Positions 45,303 through 56,353 of a DNA stretch of 64,000 bases are shown here, in pieces (positions within the stretch are counted from its first letter, which is position 1; each line of letters starts with the position of its first letter). Position numbers and translations under genes: made by a program. The stretch comes from Viridothelium virens (taxonomy: Eukaryota; Ascomycota; Dothideomycetes; Trypetheliales; Trypetheliaceae): positions 1 to 64,000 of the forward strand of contig ML991801.1 of assembly GCA_010094025.1 (NCBI GenBank). Direction: 5' to 3'. The notes under the pieces are model-generated. The model searched no databases. It had not been told where the DNA came from and saw only the letters and a program-made list of their open reading frames with translations.

Positions 45303-48300
45303 TCATCCCTTCAGGGACTTTTCCCCAACACCCTTACCATCATGAACATCGCGTTTACTAGAAACCGGTCTGGCTGGAGTTTTTGCGCTCTGAACCCTGG
45401 GCCTAACTTCCTCTGGCCACGGAGCAGGACTCGTACTCGAGTGCATGATAGAAGTCGAGGAAGTATCTGCCTTGCCCTTCTCGCCACTCATACCAGTTTC
45501 CGGAACGTGATCCTGACTACTACGGAGAGCATCTCCAGAACCCCAGCCGGCCACCCCTTTCGTACCCTCTTTCTGCTCCCTATCCGCCGCTCCATCCCAG
45601 CATGATAAGTCATCCTGCGAAGCAATACGCGACTTCCCCACCGTCGGGCCGTGGCGATGGAGATCTAGGCCCATGTCAACGGCGGTGCTGTCGATGAGGT
45701 CAAGCATTTCAGGCATGCTGTGGACTTCCCCCTTCAGGAAGTGGTGAGTTCGCTTCGCAAAAGCCCCGGTAGTCATTTTGATAGGACTAGAGTCCAAACT
45801 CACACTCCTTGATCGGGTACCTGAGCTTCGCATTGCGGAAAGACTGCTACCCAGTCCGTCAGGGTGCACCAGAGAAAATACGTAAGCGGACTCCATCGAG
45901 TCGCTTTCCTGGCTGGAATCCCTGGCAAGCCTGGGCCTGGCGGCTTGGGCCACGAGGTCCTCGTCAGAGGAGTCGGCCAAAACGTGTGTCTCTGCTGAGA
46001 TGGTGGTTGGCGGGGCCAGAGCGAGAGCAGTCAATGGAGATGCCCCGTTCTCGGCATTATAGCTATTGTAAGAGTCCCGAGGCTGACTTTGATTGCCTGT
46101 ATCCAAGTGTTTCGAATCGACCGGTTGTGTCTGAGATTTTGGCGATGGATCCTCGGAAACGCCTTCCGGGGTCCTGAATGGGGGCGTTCCAGACACGGGT
46201 AGAGATTTGGTACGCGCCCTTCCGCGCAGTGCTTGATCCACAACTTCCTCGCCAGAAGCTCCATTGAAAGGCTCTACGGCTTGTTCGGACAGACGCGTGG
46301 GATGAAAACGAGGTGACTGCTTTATCGTTGGAGATGGAAGTTTGGCTTGTTCCAAGTCGTCCTGACCGTCAGGAGGGCTGACTTTTGGAACAGCGATGAA
46401 GAAACCCGTTAAGACAGGCACTGATCTGACCGTAGCCTTCCTACTAGTACTAGGACTCTGGGTGTGCTGTGATGTTTCGGACAGCACGGTTTCATCATGC
46501 TTTTTTGTAGAGCTGTTACTGGAAGGAGGTAGTGTGGCTTTCTCATTGTTCAAAGCATTAATTGACTGTATTGCCGAGGCGGTGGCTTTCTCTGACTCCG
46601 AGATAGGGCGCTCTTCTTTGACTTGTTTCGCTTTTAGGCCTTCATCGTCGGTCCTGAGGCATTCATCAGCACTAAAACAAACAGAATCTTATCATCGGAG
46701 AGGTGGTAACACTTGCCCTCTTTGAAGACTTTCATTTCTCGACATATGACTATTTCCTCCGCCAGATGCCTCTGGCATATGCTTGTCTTGCGCAACGGTG
46801 GGTCTTAGATTTCCTTGCGAGCGTCGCTCGAACAATTCAATAGACTTGGAAACACGTTGGAGTGGAGCCTCTCGCTCCACGCCAGGCGACTCATAGCGAA
46901 CTCTTGGCGAAGTACTGACGTGACGCAACTTCGTTGACTCTAGTACCTGAGAAGACTCACGTTTCTTCGGGGCTGACTCTTCCACATGGCGAAGTTTGGT
47001 AGCGGCGTCGTTCTGAGCTTTCTGACTCTGGCTAGAAGTAGGGGAGGCTGTCTTATTATATTGTTCACCGATAGGTTCACCGACGGCTTGACCTTGCATC
47101 GAAGTTGGGGGGCTACCAACAGCACGGAGGCGAGCTGCATCTATACGGGCAGGGGCTGGATTTGTTGGTGTTGAACCGTCGGCATGCCGCAGATTGACTT
47201 TCTGGGCTAATTGGGAAGGCACGGGACTTGTCGTAGGTGAACTGGTTGCGTGACGTAAATGAATCTCTTCTGCGCGCGAAGGACCAGGATTTGTGGAAAC
47301 TGGGAGATCTCGGTGCCGCAAGGAGACCTCTGGATCTAGGTGACCAGGCTGAGAGATATCGGGAACTGGAAGGTCCCTGTGCTGCAAGTGGACCTCGTTA
47401 TTTGAATGGGCCGGGCTAGGGCTCGTCATAGGAATGTCCTTATGCTGCAGTCGAACCTCTTCATCAAAGCGAGAAGGGCTCGGGCTTACAGGAACCATAT
47501 GGTCAGCATGCCGCAAGTGGACGTCTAGGTCCATATGAACTGGACTAGGATTTGTGGGACCTGGAAGTTCTTTATGCCGTAACTGGATTTCTTGATCTAA
47601 GTGAGAATGACCCGGAGTCGTAGGTTCTGGACGGTCTACATGTCGTAGATGGACTCCCTCTAACGGCGATGTGGTCGGCTTAGGTATTAGGATGCTGTTG
47701 ACGTGCCCTGAATGGACTCCTGGATCTGGTGGAGAAGCACTGGCTTTGGGAACCTATCCACTACCGACATGCTTTAAACGAACTTCCTGATCTAGGCGAG
47801 ATGCACTGGGGCTGATAACAGGAGCTGCACTCTCCGTGTTTGGCGTGTAAGCCTTTTGATCTGAAGGCGAATTAGAACCTGTAAGAGTTGTATTGGGAGC
47901 TGCAGCAGGACTGGGCAGACTCGTAGAGGCCAGATCAAGACGTTTAGGGTCCGGACCGAGGTTTGTAGGAACCTGGCGATCCCTATGGCGCAAGTGAACC
48001 TCTTGATACAGATGTGGAGGATCTAGACTATTCGGGGGCAGGGGCTCTGCATGTCGCAATTGAACTGCTTCATCTAGTAGAGAAGCGCTGGGTTTGGGCG
48101 TCAGGAGCTTGCCTATATGCCGTAGATGGACATGCTCTCGAAGCGATGGAGGACCAAAGTCTCTCCCCTCACAAGCTGCACAGGCTGGGGCGTGAAGCGT
48201 GGCCGAAACTTTTCGGTCAGAAGTTGGAAATTCTGGTGATATATTGTGGGCGTGGTCGTCCGCAGGGGAGCTGGATTTTGGCATCACGTACTCGCTTCGC

Positions 48301-48806
48301 AGTTCGCCGCGCGACTCTTTGGATTCGATGGGCGACTTAGCCTGCGGGGTTGTCCCTTGTTCTGGTACCTTGTATGTTGGTAAGCCAATCTGACTTTGTT
48401 GTTTGTTGGATGCATTGTCCCTTTTCGATTCCTCCTGGTCGTTTGACGCGTCCGACGGAAGTCCGTGTCTGACATAAGGTCTTCCCAATGCATCTCTTCT
48501 CACGAAAGGGTTGACCCTTTGTGTGTATTGCTGATCCAGGGGAAGGCCCGGACCCGGCCTCGGCTGATGTCCTTCTCCGTCTAACTGCGGTACAAACGTG
48601 ATCTCTTCGGTTTCGTTAATATACCTACAGAGTCCACGATCTCTTTCCAAGTCAAAGTCCACGTCGCAGAAGCTTGAGAAAGTAGGTGAGTTGGTGAAGT
48701 AAAGCTTGGTCACACTGATTATGGTTTTAGAGGGCGAAAGCAGTAAAGAATTTGTTGATCGTGCTCGTCGCAGAGCGACAAGACCAGGAGAGGCATGTAG
48801 CGTCAT
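45303..48806 (-). CDS. large disordered protein with ~22-residue LRH tandem repeats
   Basis: Three long open stretches in compatible phase form one gene. My model is 48806-47765, 47719-46717 and 46671-45303, giving 1,137 aa. The N-terminus has a possibly folded part ('CDVDFDLERDRGLCRYI', 'EEITFVPQL', 'RVNPFVRRDALGRPYVRHG'). Around residues 220-620 run about 15 copies of a unit with consensus L-[RKQ]-H-x-[DE]-x-x-x-P-x-x-P-x-P-x-x-x-[DE]-x-E-V-x. A Ser/Pro-rich low-complexity C-terminal half follows. Intron 2 (46716-46672, 45 nt) is a GC-AG intron with the classic GCAAGT donor and restores frame exactly. Intron 1 (47764-47720, 45 nt, GTAGTG...CAG) is proposed because an in-frame TAG lies inside it at 47754-47756; without splicing, translation would stop after 350 residues. 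I do not recognise a named family. Confidence 0.6.
46915..48150 (-). repeat. degenerate 63-66-bp coding repeats (LRH units)
   Basis: Successive LRH/LQH motifs are spaced 21-22 codons apart in the best-preserved run (about 47220-47640). Looser spacing is seen at the edges, and two final 'TKLRHV' copies lie near 46920 and 46990. Units have diverged more at the DNA level than in the L-R-H and E-V positions, implying purifying selection on the motif. Confidence 0.75.
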
Positions 48807-49321
48807 GTAAAAATACTAAAAAACGAGGGAACGAAATGGCGCAGGTCTTAGGATACTGCTCAACAAATCGAGGCGTCTCAAGGAAGCCTCTTTTCGCGAA
48901 GCCGTGTACAATTGTGAGATGAAATCAACGGGATGAAATAGGCGGTTTGTGTGTATGATGCATGCAGAGCGTGTGTAAAACGACAGGAGATGCAGAAATT
49001 CTTTGTAGATGGCTTTGCTCCAAAACACTGCATTTCAAGGAAGGTGCATCAGATCCACACTACCGAGGCAGTGATCAGAGGGAGAACTCAATTTTTTTTG
49101 GCAGAAGGAAGTGACCCGAAATCATAGGTCTTTACCAAAACCAGCTCACTTCAAGCAGCCTCTGCAGAGACTGGATAGTCTTCTTTTGACTGCTGTCCAT
49201 TCGTCTAGCCAAGGGTCTCCACAGATTTTTAGTAGGCTCAAGCGATCACAAGCAAATAGACCTTTGCTATCTATAGTTCGCTACTGTACAGACTTAACTC
49301 GCCTAAATTTTCGACTCTACC
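48807..49321. other. intergenic, no gene seen
   Basis: Promoter region of the LRH-repeat gene and 3' flank of ATP16. It includes a run of ten T at about 49091-49100. No gene was recognised. Confidence 0.5.
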
Positions 49322-50105
49322 TTATTTCAGAGCTGCCTGTAAACTCTCGAGAACCTTTTGTCTCATTAGCAACGATTGGAACATGATTCCATACTAGTGA
49401 CGATATTGTATTGAGGACAACACTTACCTCAAGTTCAATATTCGCCTCGGCTTTATCCTGCTCGCTACCGCTACCACTCGCGATCTTCTGCGCTTCGGCA
49501 ATCTGACTTCGTACAGCCTATGAGAAAATTATGAGCTTCAAGCACCTGCGTCCATGGTATAACAAGAGCATACATCCGCATTGAAGTCTTCCAGAGGGAA
49601 GCCCTCAACAGCATTGATACTCAATTGGGATCCCGGTTGAACCACCGCAAAGCCTCCCGAGAGGAAGAACTGTTTACTTCCACCGGCTTCTTCAATAACT
49701 TCGACTAGGCCGGGCTTCAACTGTTCGATCGAGGGAACGTGGTTAGCGAGAACACCCATCTCACCGGACTCGGCAGGTATGTTGACTTGTATGCTATTGG
49801 CCATTCAGGATTAGTATGATTATTTTAAAGAGCAAACCCGAGAACGAGGCAGGTAGGAATTGAGGAATCGTACACGTCGGTAGACTTGTATATGGACTGG
49901 AATGCATCAATTAGCTTCTGACTGATGAAAGACTTATTTCTGGAGCGAAGTGGAGCACATTGGATGTTCGTACCTGGTGAGGCAGGGCGAGAGACAGCCT
50001 GATCTTGTCTGAAGCAACATCCGCATAGCCTCTTCGTTGCAACGGTGAACGGAAAGCAGTTGGGCGAGCTCGAAGAGCTACCCTAGCGAAGCGTAGTGAG
50101 CTCAT
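49322..50105 (-). CDS. ATP16: F1-ATP synthase delta subunit, mitochondrial
   Basis: The central-stalk delta subunit (bacterial epsilon homologue) of mitochondrial F1Fo-ATP synthase, which couples rotor movement to catalysis. There are five exons: 50105-49974, 49896-49874, 49793-49574, 49517-49428 and 49354-49322, giving 165 aa, the normal size. A mitochondrial presequence ('MSSLRFARVALRARPTAF', 'RRGYAD') precedes 'KIRLSLALPHQ', joined to 'SIYKSTDV' and 'IQVNIPAESGEMGVLANHVP'. Next come 'SIEQLKPGLVEVIEE', 'KQFFLSGGFAVVQPGSQLSI' and the C-terminal helices ('AVRSQIAEAQKIASG', 'EANIELEVLESLQAALK'). The 23-nt second exon is short but keeps the frame and the family sequence. Confidence 0.96.
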
Positions 50106-51390
50106 AGTGATAGCTATTTGAAGTCGAGAAAGATAGCCACAGGGACAGCTCGTTAGTAGCTAGACTGAGTATTCGTCTGCGAAGGGTGAAGCTGTTGTTT
50201 GATAGCGCCCCATCACGTGACACCTCTCTTCAACAGGTACACCAAATGACTGGCTCCTTCCAACCGACTGCCCGTATCGGCACGCATCTTCCTTCAATTC
50301 TATCTTTTTGCGCCCCAGCGTTATTAACCTAGTGCCTCAGTTCGTTGTCATTCTACAATGGAGGCAGCTACGAAGCGTCACATAGCATATCCAATGGTAA
50401 TTCGTCAGCTTGATTCAGCCAAGATCTACAGGTTTTCTGCGAAAGGGGTAACAGCAACTTGCACAGGTAGACTTTGCATACGGCTATTCAGAGGGGTTCA
50501 AAGAAGTGGGTATTGTATTGCATTCCGACACTTGAAAAAGCTGTCCCTGCATTATTTTGACCCAGCCAATATTGTCTTCGAGATAGTTTGGTGATCTGCT
50601 TGGCAATGCACGCATAGGTCGCTATGTATCACCTCCTGTAAGTTTGGTAGCATGAAGCACATCAGAGCAACCAAGTAAAGTCTCTCCGGCAATCACCGCT
50701 TCACTTGGCGTAGTAGGCTTTGGGTATCCAGAACGTCGGATTTTGCTGCAGCAGGCGAGCTTTGAAGTTCTGCATGTTGCATTGACTAATTGCGATATTC
50801 CAATCATTAAGAGGGAAAGGATTGAAGGATGCTTGGAAATGGAGACCAGCTGATTCGTCGGTCAAGGTAGCACATGTGCGGAATGCAACGCTACCTATGT
50901 AGGAAGGCCGCCATCAAGACCAGCGTTGGGCAAGCACTGAGGTGCGGACAATCAGACACTAGGTGAATGATTGAGACGGCAGAACCGTGTTGATTGTTTG
51001 GGGGCCAGTTGGTTTCTAGTCCGCAGAGGTCAGCAATCAGATTCCTCAGCGTGGCTGAGACAAGATTCGATGTTTAGAAAAATGCCAAGTGGCGGTGCTG
51101 GTCGCAAATCATCCGAAGGGGTGCTGAGAAAGGCACTGGGATGGCTATGCCCGGCAATTTTCCCGAGGTAAAAGGCGACGGCTTTCAGTGTGTCCTAGTG
51201 AAACGACTAGGAGGCTTTCGGTGAATTGTCGCGTTTTAGTCCTACGATAATGTTTCTTGTTTTTATTGGCTGTCTCTTGGCAATTTTCTGACCGCGCACT
51301 TCGTAATTGCAGAAGAAATTTTCGTGGGCGGATGAAGTTCGGGTCGGGGTGAGAATTCAAGATGCGATGAAACAGGGCATTGTGCGGACT

Positions 51391-51430
51391 AGTGAGGACT
51401 GATGAGGACTGGTGAGGACTGGTGTGCGGA
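51391..51430. repeat. decamer tandem repeat
   Basis: About three to four copies of a 10-base unit close to GGTGAGGACT (AGTGAGGACT, GATGAGGACT, GGTGAGGACT, then a degenerate copy). Confidence 0.8.
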
Positions 51431-51950
51431 CTGTGAGGGTCCCCTCCGCCTCGGGTAAGGTGGATGGATGACCGATGACGTCTTGGCTGACACCGCAAGA
51501 GGTCTAAGTCGCTGCTGCCAAGTTGTCGCCATTCCGGCGCTCCCGTTTCGTCTCGCACGGTTGCGGCGGAGACGGCGGCGGTCCAAAGGCTACGAAATCG
51601 AGTGATGATTCTTTCAGTGCTTTCGTCTGCGCGGTGACTACCCACAGAGTTATTCCGTGCACACCCATACTGACGGTCGGAAGGCATCACGCGTGAATGG
51701 AAGCGCACCATCGAGATTACTTAGGCCAAGACTACCTTAGGTACCCAGCGTTACTAGAGTAGCTAAGCACCTGAGATGTGAGGTAGCAACTGTGCCGGGC
51801 GCCGGCGCAAGCATACGTGCCAAGATGAGATGGTGCAAACTGCCTCAGGGCATGCCTCAAGGGCCTAATCCTGGGCGTGGAACGTGGGTCGCGGTGCAGG
51901 TTAGCATGTTAGTTACTAAGAACCTAAGAACCAGGTCGGTTTCCTTGGAT

Positions 51951-51979
51951 GCTTGGGTGCTTGGGTGCTTGGGTGCTTG
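51951..51979. repeat. octamer tandem repeat (GCTTGGGT)
   Basis: Three perfect copies of GCTTGGGT followed by a partial copy; a minisatellite-like tract in non-coding DNA. Confidence 0.85.
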
Positions 51980-52705
51980 CCTGCTTAGGTTGGGGTGCGC
52001 GTAAAAGCATTATGTGTGCCCACCATACATACGCCTTCGCACCCACGCCTTGCTCCACTTTTTGCCGAAGCGCTTCTGGCGGTCTCCCACCATCATCTCC
52101 GACACCTCTTCACCTCTTCTTCACCTTCTTCACCTCTTCTTTTCTACTCCACACGCCGCCTTGGAAACGCCTCCCCTCTACATCGGCTTCTTCGCCTAGA
52201 AGCAATTGTCGCCACCTCACGTCTCTTCCAATCCTACCCAGCGTCAGCTCTAGCGCCATTCGACTCATCTGTACGAGCAAGACATCAGATCTCACGCGGT
52301 CGCCCACTCAATTCAGGGTCTAACGCCACAGCTGTCCTAACACCTCCTCACCATTAACTGCCCATCGGAGAGACCGCCATCGAGACTTCAACTTAGATTC
52401 ATCGACGGAGACTTCATCACCATGGCTTGTCTCAGATTATAATCAACCTGTCCTTAGGGACTTTGACAGACGACCAGATCTGCTCGCAGTATGCACGGCA
52501 AATCGCCCTACTCACCAGCCAGATGATGCTCACAATGTCCTCAGGTCCTTGCAATTTTGCCTAAAAAGACCTCGAGTATTTTCTTGATCAAGCGCAGCTT
52601 GTTTCACGCATTTAATATTTCCCATACTTTCTAATTTGACCGACTGTGTTCGAATATATTAAATCAGCCGGGTGTTTCCTGTCGATCGAAGTCAGAGTAC
52701 TCCAC

Positions 52706-55258
52706 ATGGACGATCGACACGTTGACCAAGCAATGCGGAGCCTACAAAGTACACAACAAGCCAGTCGAACATCGACGACCACAAACATGGCTCCTCTTGA
52801 AGATGAATCAGCACCAGAGACTGATGAACCTCCCGACGAGCGCCATCAGCTTCTCCGAATGCCATCGAATTTCAAATTACCGTCACCTACCTGCGGGAGC
52901 TTCGAGAAGACAGGACTGCCTCCTACCTGCCAGCGCAGAGAATCTTTATTGACACAGGCTCTTCACTTTAGGGAGCCTGACAATGCACCTGTTCACATTC
53001 ATCCTACACCGACAAGGATGCTCCCGCGGGTGCCTACGAGCTCTGCTTGGAGCAACACGAGCAACACCTCCACTGCTGAATTGACAAGCGACGACGGTTT
53101 TACCAGTCCTGGTCTGCGCACCAACTCACCTAGTCCGCCACTACCAGCCACATCTACCTATTCACTACCCTCTCTGAACTCGAAGTCGATCAGTCACGAA
53201 CCTCGTCCTCCTACTGCCTCTATCAATGACTCAATCTCAATTTCTTCCGAGACTAACGATGCCCCCACCGAGCGCGCAGTTGAGGCAACCCTTGGGAGAA
53301 GGCGTTGCATAAAGTTTGCATGCGGAAGAAAAGAGTCGCCTCCCTCACCTCCAGCTCAAGAACCAGTTAGCGAAGAACCCACACGACCAGAGCGGAAGTC
53401 CATGTTGAGGTTTATATGCCCAAAGAGATGTAGTCCCCCTCGCGAACCTCCTGCCTCGGATAACACTATGGCTCAGCGGCCTGCTGTCCAGAACCCGATT
53501 CCTGCTGGGAGCCCGAAAGGGATTCCAATCAGAGCTCACCGTGATTCAGATTCAACTGTGAAGAATGACTCACCAAAGGCCACAAGGAAAAATGCCGCGG
53601 CGCTGGCTCGGAAAAAGTATGAAGATGATTCTGACCTTGGTCATACGAGCGCAACCCGCTTTCACGAGTTTGCAAGTTCAGAAGAGGAAGTTGATGACTG
53701 GGTACAAGAGTCGACTTGTCACAGAAGTCGGTTGACGGTGAATGATACACTTGGAAAAGAGAATATAATCAGGCAACTTGGTAGAGAAGCCGAGGAGGAA
53801 GAAGAGGCCCTTGATGACGAGGATATCATCGATAATGAACCACAGAACGATGAGGAAGATGAGGATCGGGAGGACGATGAGGAGGATGACGACGACGAGG
53901 ACGACGACGATGACGAGGAAGAAGATCGAATGAGCGATCGTGAAAGTGAATCTGAATTGGAATCCGAGGAAGAGGCAGGGAATAGCGAGGTCAAGGAGCA
54001 CGTCTCGGACGATGGATTCCAGACTGACGATGAAAATGGGTTTGCTAGTACGGACGACGAGAGCGATACTAACTCTGACTATCACTGGTGGACTCCTGGT
54101 CGTTCTACCGCTGCCACTTCGACCGAACATCTCGAACACATTCGACCCCTTGCTCATCGCAACGCCTCAAGTTCATCAATAGGATCTGTTGGAAGTAGTA
54201 ACAGCCGTCGTCGCTCTCCACATCCGAATAAACTTCGACGGATTTCTCACAGCAAGACCGGACCTCTGGACATCGAAAACAATGTGGCTCCTGACCTACC
54301 GGATAGTACAGACTTCGTATGCGGTACTTTGGACGAAGATCGTCCACTTGAACGTGCCTACATGACCCGCATGGAGCAACGGAAAGCTGCCAAGCACAAA
54401 GCTATACCTCAAGACATCGATCCCAGTTTCCCCACCTCAGACCCAGAGATGGACGAAGAAGATGAGGATGAGGATGAGAAGCAGGCTGCTGACGAGGGTG
54501 ACTATCCCTTCTTCCCGGGCCGTCTTGAAATTCACGACACAGAAGGTCGCGGCCGTTCTGTCTCTGAATGGAGAAAGTCATCATCATCCCGCACCTCGCC
54601 TCCCGTCTCTAAGCACTCCTCCCCACCCAAGCGCTCTACAGCACGAAGTTCACCGCCTCCTGCGAAGCATACCGTTCACCGATCGCCACCCCCTCCCAAA
54701 CGCTGCGGCGCTCGCTCTCCTCCTCCCCCATCCCGTCGCCTCTTCGGCCAATCGCCCAAGCGCTTACGCTCCCCGCCCCCAACTCGCCGGCTACGCTCAC
54801 CTCCCCCCAGCCGCCGCAACTCCTTCGACAAAGCCGACGGCCCAACACTGGACACCAGCCACCTCCGTCTCGCACAGCGTCCCCAACTCATCCACACTGC
54901 CTCCCTCCCGCACACACCCTACCAAGCCGCCAAAGCCCTTACCGCCTACGGTGAAGACCTCGACGGTGCATCAGACGATGAGACTCCCAACACCACCACG
55001 GCAACCAGGTCGCGGGGCGCGATCGACATCGTCAAAGGTCTCGAGAAGAAGCGGCAGCTCCGCAAGGAGAAGCTCTACCAGAAGTACTGCAGCCGCGTCG
55101 CCGCCGGCGGCGGCAAGGACAAGCAGGAGAAGCGCTGCAAACCGGGCAAGGGCTGCGAGCGCATGCGTCAGCTGGGGCTCGAGGCTGCGGCGTATCGGGG
55201 AAAACGCGCTGGGGAGGGGACTCAGGAGCAGAAAGAGCCGCATATGCTGTCGTTGTGA
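52706..55258 (+). CDS. DUF2457 family protein, acidic and RS-like regions
   Basis: An intronless 850-aa protein from the ATG at 52706 ('MDDRHVDQAMRSLQ'); the frame is open 60 bases further upstream but without another ATG. It matches the fungal DUF2457 family of unknown function. Visible features: a Ser/Thr/Pro-rich N-terminal third; short Cys-containing basic patches ('GRRRCIKFACGRK', 'MLRFICPKRCSPP'); 'RKNAAALARKKYED'; the conserved 'RLTVNDTLGKENIIRQLGRE', followed by an acidic tract of ~60 Asp/Glu; 'SDDGFQTDDENGFAST' and 'SDYHWWTPGRS'; 'VCGTLDEDRPLERAYMTRME'; then Arg/Ser/Pro-rich repeats ('SPPPSRR'-type); and a basic C-terminus ('AIDIVKGLEKKRQLRKEKLY', 'CKPGKGCERMRQLG'). It is probably a nuclear protein by composition, which is an inference. 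Confidence 0.85.
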   Translation: MDDRHVDQAMRSLQSTQQASRTSTTTNMAPLEDESAPETDEPPDERHQLLRMPSNFKLPSPTCGSFEKTGLPPTCQRRESLLTQALHFREPDNAPVHIHPTPTRMLPRVPTSSAWSNTSNTSTAELTSDDGFTSPGLRTNSPSPPLPATSTYSLPSLNSKSISHEPRPPTASINDSISISSETNDAPTERAVEATLGRRRCIKFACGRKESPPSPPAQEPVSEEPTRPERKSMLRFICPKRCSPPREPPASDNTMAQRPAVQNPIPAGSPKGIPIRAHRDSDSTVKNDSPKATRKNAAALARKKYEDDSDLGHTSATRFHEFASSEEEVDDWVQESTCHRSRLTVNDTLGKENIIRQLGREAEEEEEALDDEDIIDNEPQNDEEDEDREDDEEDDDDEDDDDDEEEDRMSDRESESELESEEEAGNSEVKEHVSDDGFQTDDENGFASTDDESDTNSDYHWWTPGRSTAATSTEHLEHIRPLAHRNASSSSIGSVGSSNSRRRSPHPNKLRRISHSKTGPLDIENNVAPDLPDSTDFVCGTLDEDRPLERAYMTRMEQRKAAKHKAIPQDIDPSFPTSDPEMDEEDEDEDEKQAADEGDYPFFPGRLEIHDTEGRGRSVSEWRKSSSSRTSPPVSKHSSPPKRSTARSSPPPAKHTVHRSPPPPKRCGARSPPPPSRRLFGQSPKRLRSPPPTRRLRSPPPSRRNSFDKADGPTLDTSHLRLAQRPQLIHTASLPHTPYQAAKALTAYGEDLDGASDDETPNTTTATRSRGAIDIVKGLEKKRQLRKEKLYQKYCSRVAAGGGKDKQEKRCKPGKGCERMRQLGLEAAAYRGKRAGEGTQEQKEPHMLSL

Positions 55259-56353
55259 TGTTTGGGTATTGTGGAGAAACACGCAAAAAGAAAAAAAAGT
55301 TCTCGTGATCGACGGGGGCTGCGTTGCGGGGCTGGTGTCGGAGAACCATCGGTGGGGGTGTGATGGGCATGGAGCGGTGTGACCAGGATTTTGTTTTTTT
55401 TGTTCCGTTTTTTGTCCGTGCACTCAGCGAGCTTTTACTTGTTGTCCTAGCTGTGTTGGGTGCGATGGCTCTTTGAGACTTCTCGTGCCCAATTGCTATA
55501 CATATTTTCTGCCTTCGCTTGAGTGGGTTGAGGGGTTTTTTTCTCTATAAATGACGATGGCCCCTTCGTTTTCGTTTCTTGCTTTTCGTCTGCTCGCTTG
55601 CACACTCACGACTTCACGATCAGCGGCATCGCATCGCATCGCATCGCATGTTTACCTCTTCGTACCCAATTTGCCTTTCCCGTTCTAAGCGTTCTTCTGT
55701 TTTCTGAGGGCTGGGTTCTTGGCGTTATTATATCAAAGCATTGCATAGCATTACCAGCATTTTGGGTTGGGTAATTTGGAGGGGTGTCAGCAAGCAAACT
55801 TGCAGGAGTGGTCTAAGATTATCCACTATTTCTGGTAGATATATGGGGTTGCTCTTATGGTGGCGGTGATGTCGAAACATTATCGAATAATTGAACTACA
55901 AATTCCAACAAAACTGTCCTCAATCTGGCTAATGCTGTGGTGATCAACATGCTTGGTAGCAAAGTATGTATGATTCTTGCTGACATGAGCAGGGGCCCCT
56001 CATATAGATCGACGTGAAGTCAGCGATCCTCGCACCCTTCCAGTAACAGTTCATAGAGCGATGAACAAGGACCCCGTAGAATATCTATAATAGGTAACTA
56101 AAGGAAGAGCTATCTTGTCCTTGACTCTCGGTGTGCCTCGGAAATTTCTCGTTCCACCCACCTGGCAAGCAACACGAAGCCAGTGGGTACCACACGAGAC
56201 ACGCACACTCCCATCGCATGAGGCAGAACGATGCCACTTACAATTTTCCGATACGCTCCGCAAAACCCGGGGATCATATTCCTTGTTTCCTTCCCCGTCA
56301 AACCATGCACAACTCCCCATCCCCACCACGATTCCTCTTTTGACCCCCCTCCA
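55259..56353. other. convergent spacer with 3' UTRs
   Basis: No gene was seen. It holds the 3' ends of the DUF2457 and CWC22 genes. A pentamer tract (GCATC, four perfect copies plus a partial one) lies at 55626-55650. Confidence 0.5.

Larger units (their letters stand above)
50106..52705. promoter_or_regulatory. 2.6-kb divergent intergenic region
   Basis: Lies between the divergently transcribed ATP16 and DUF2457 genes. A 78-codon plus-strand frame at 50358-50594 starts with ATG ('MEAATKRHIAYPM'), but I do not recognise it. A 188-codon minus-strand frame at 51145-51711 is Arg/Ser-rich and also unconvincing. The right part (52040-52420) is strongly pyrimidine-rich on the plus strand, consistent with the promoter and a long leader for the DUF2457 gene. 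Two small tandem repeats lie inside. Confidence 0.45.

Noticed and set aside
51145-51711. 188-codon minus-strand Arg/Ser-rich frame
   Set aside because: It spans the decamer repeat, lacks any motif and has the composition of a chance open frame.
53719-53994. Serine-rich minus-strand frames opposite the acidic tract of the DUF2457 gene
   Set aside because: They are the complement of GAT/GAC/GAG codons (poly-Asp/Glu) and have no independent coding evidence.
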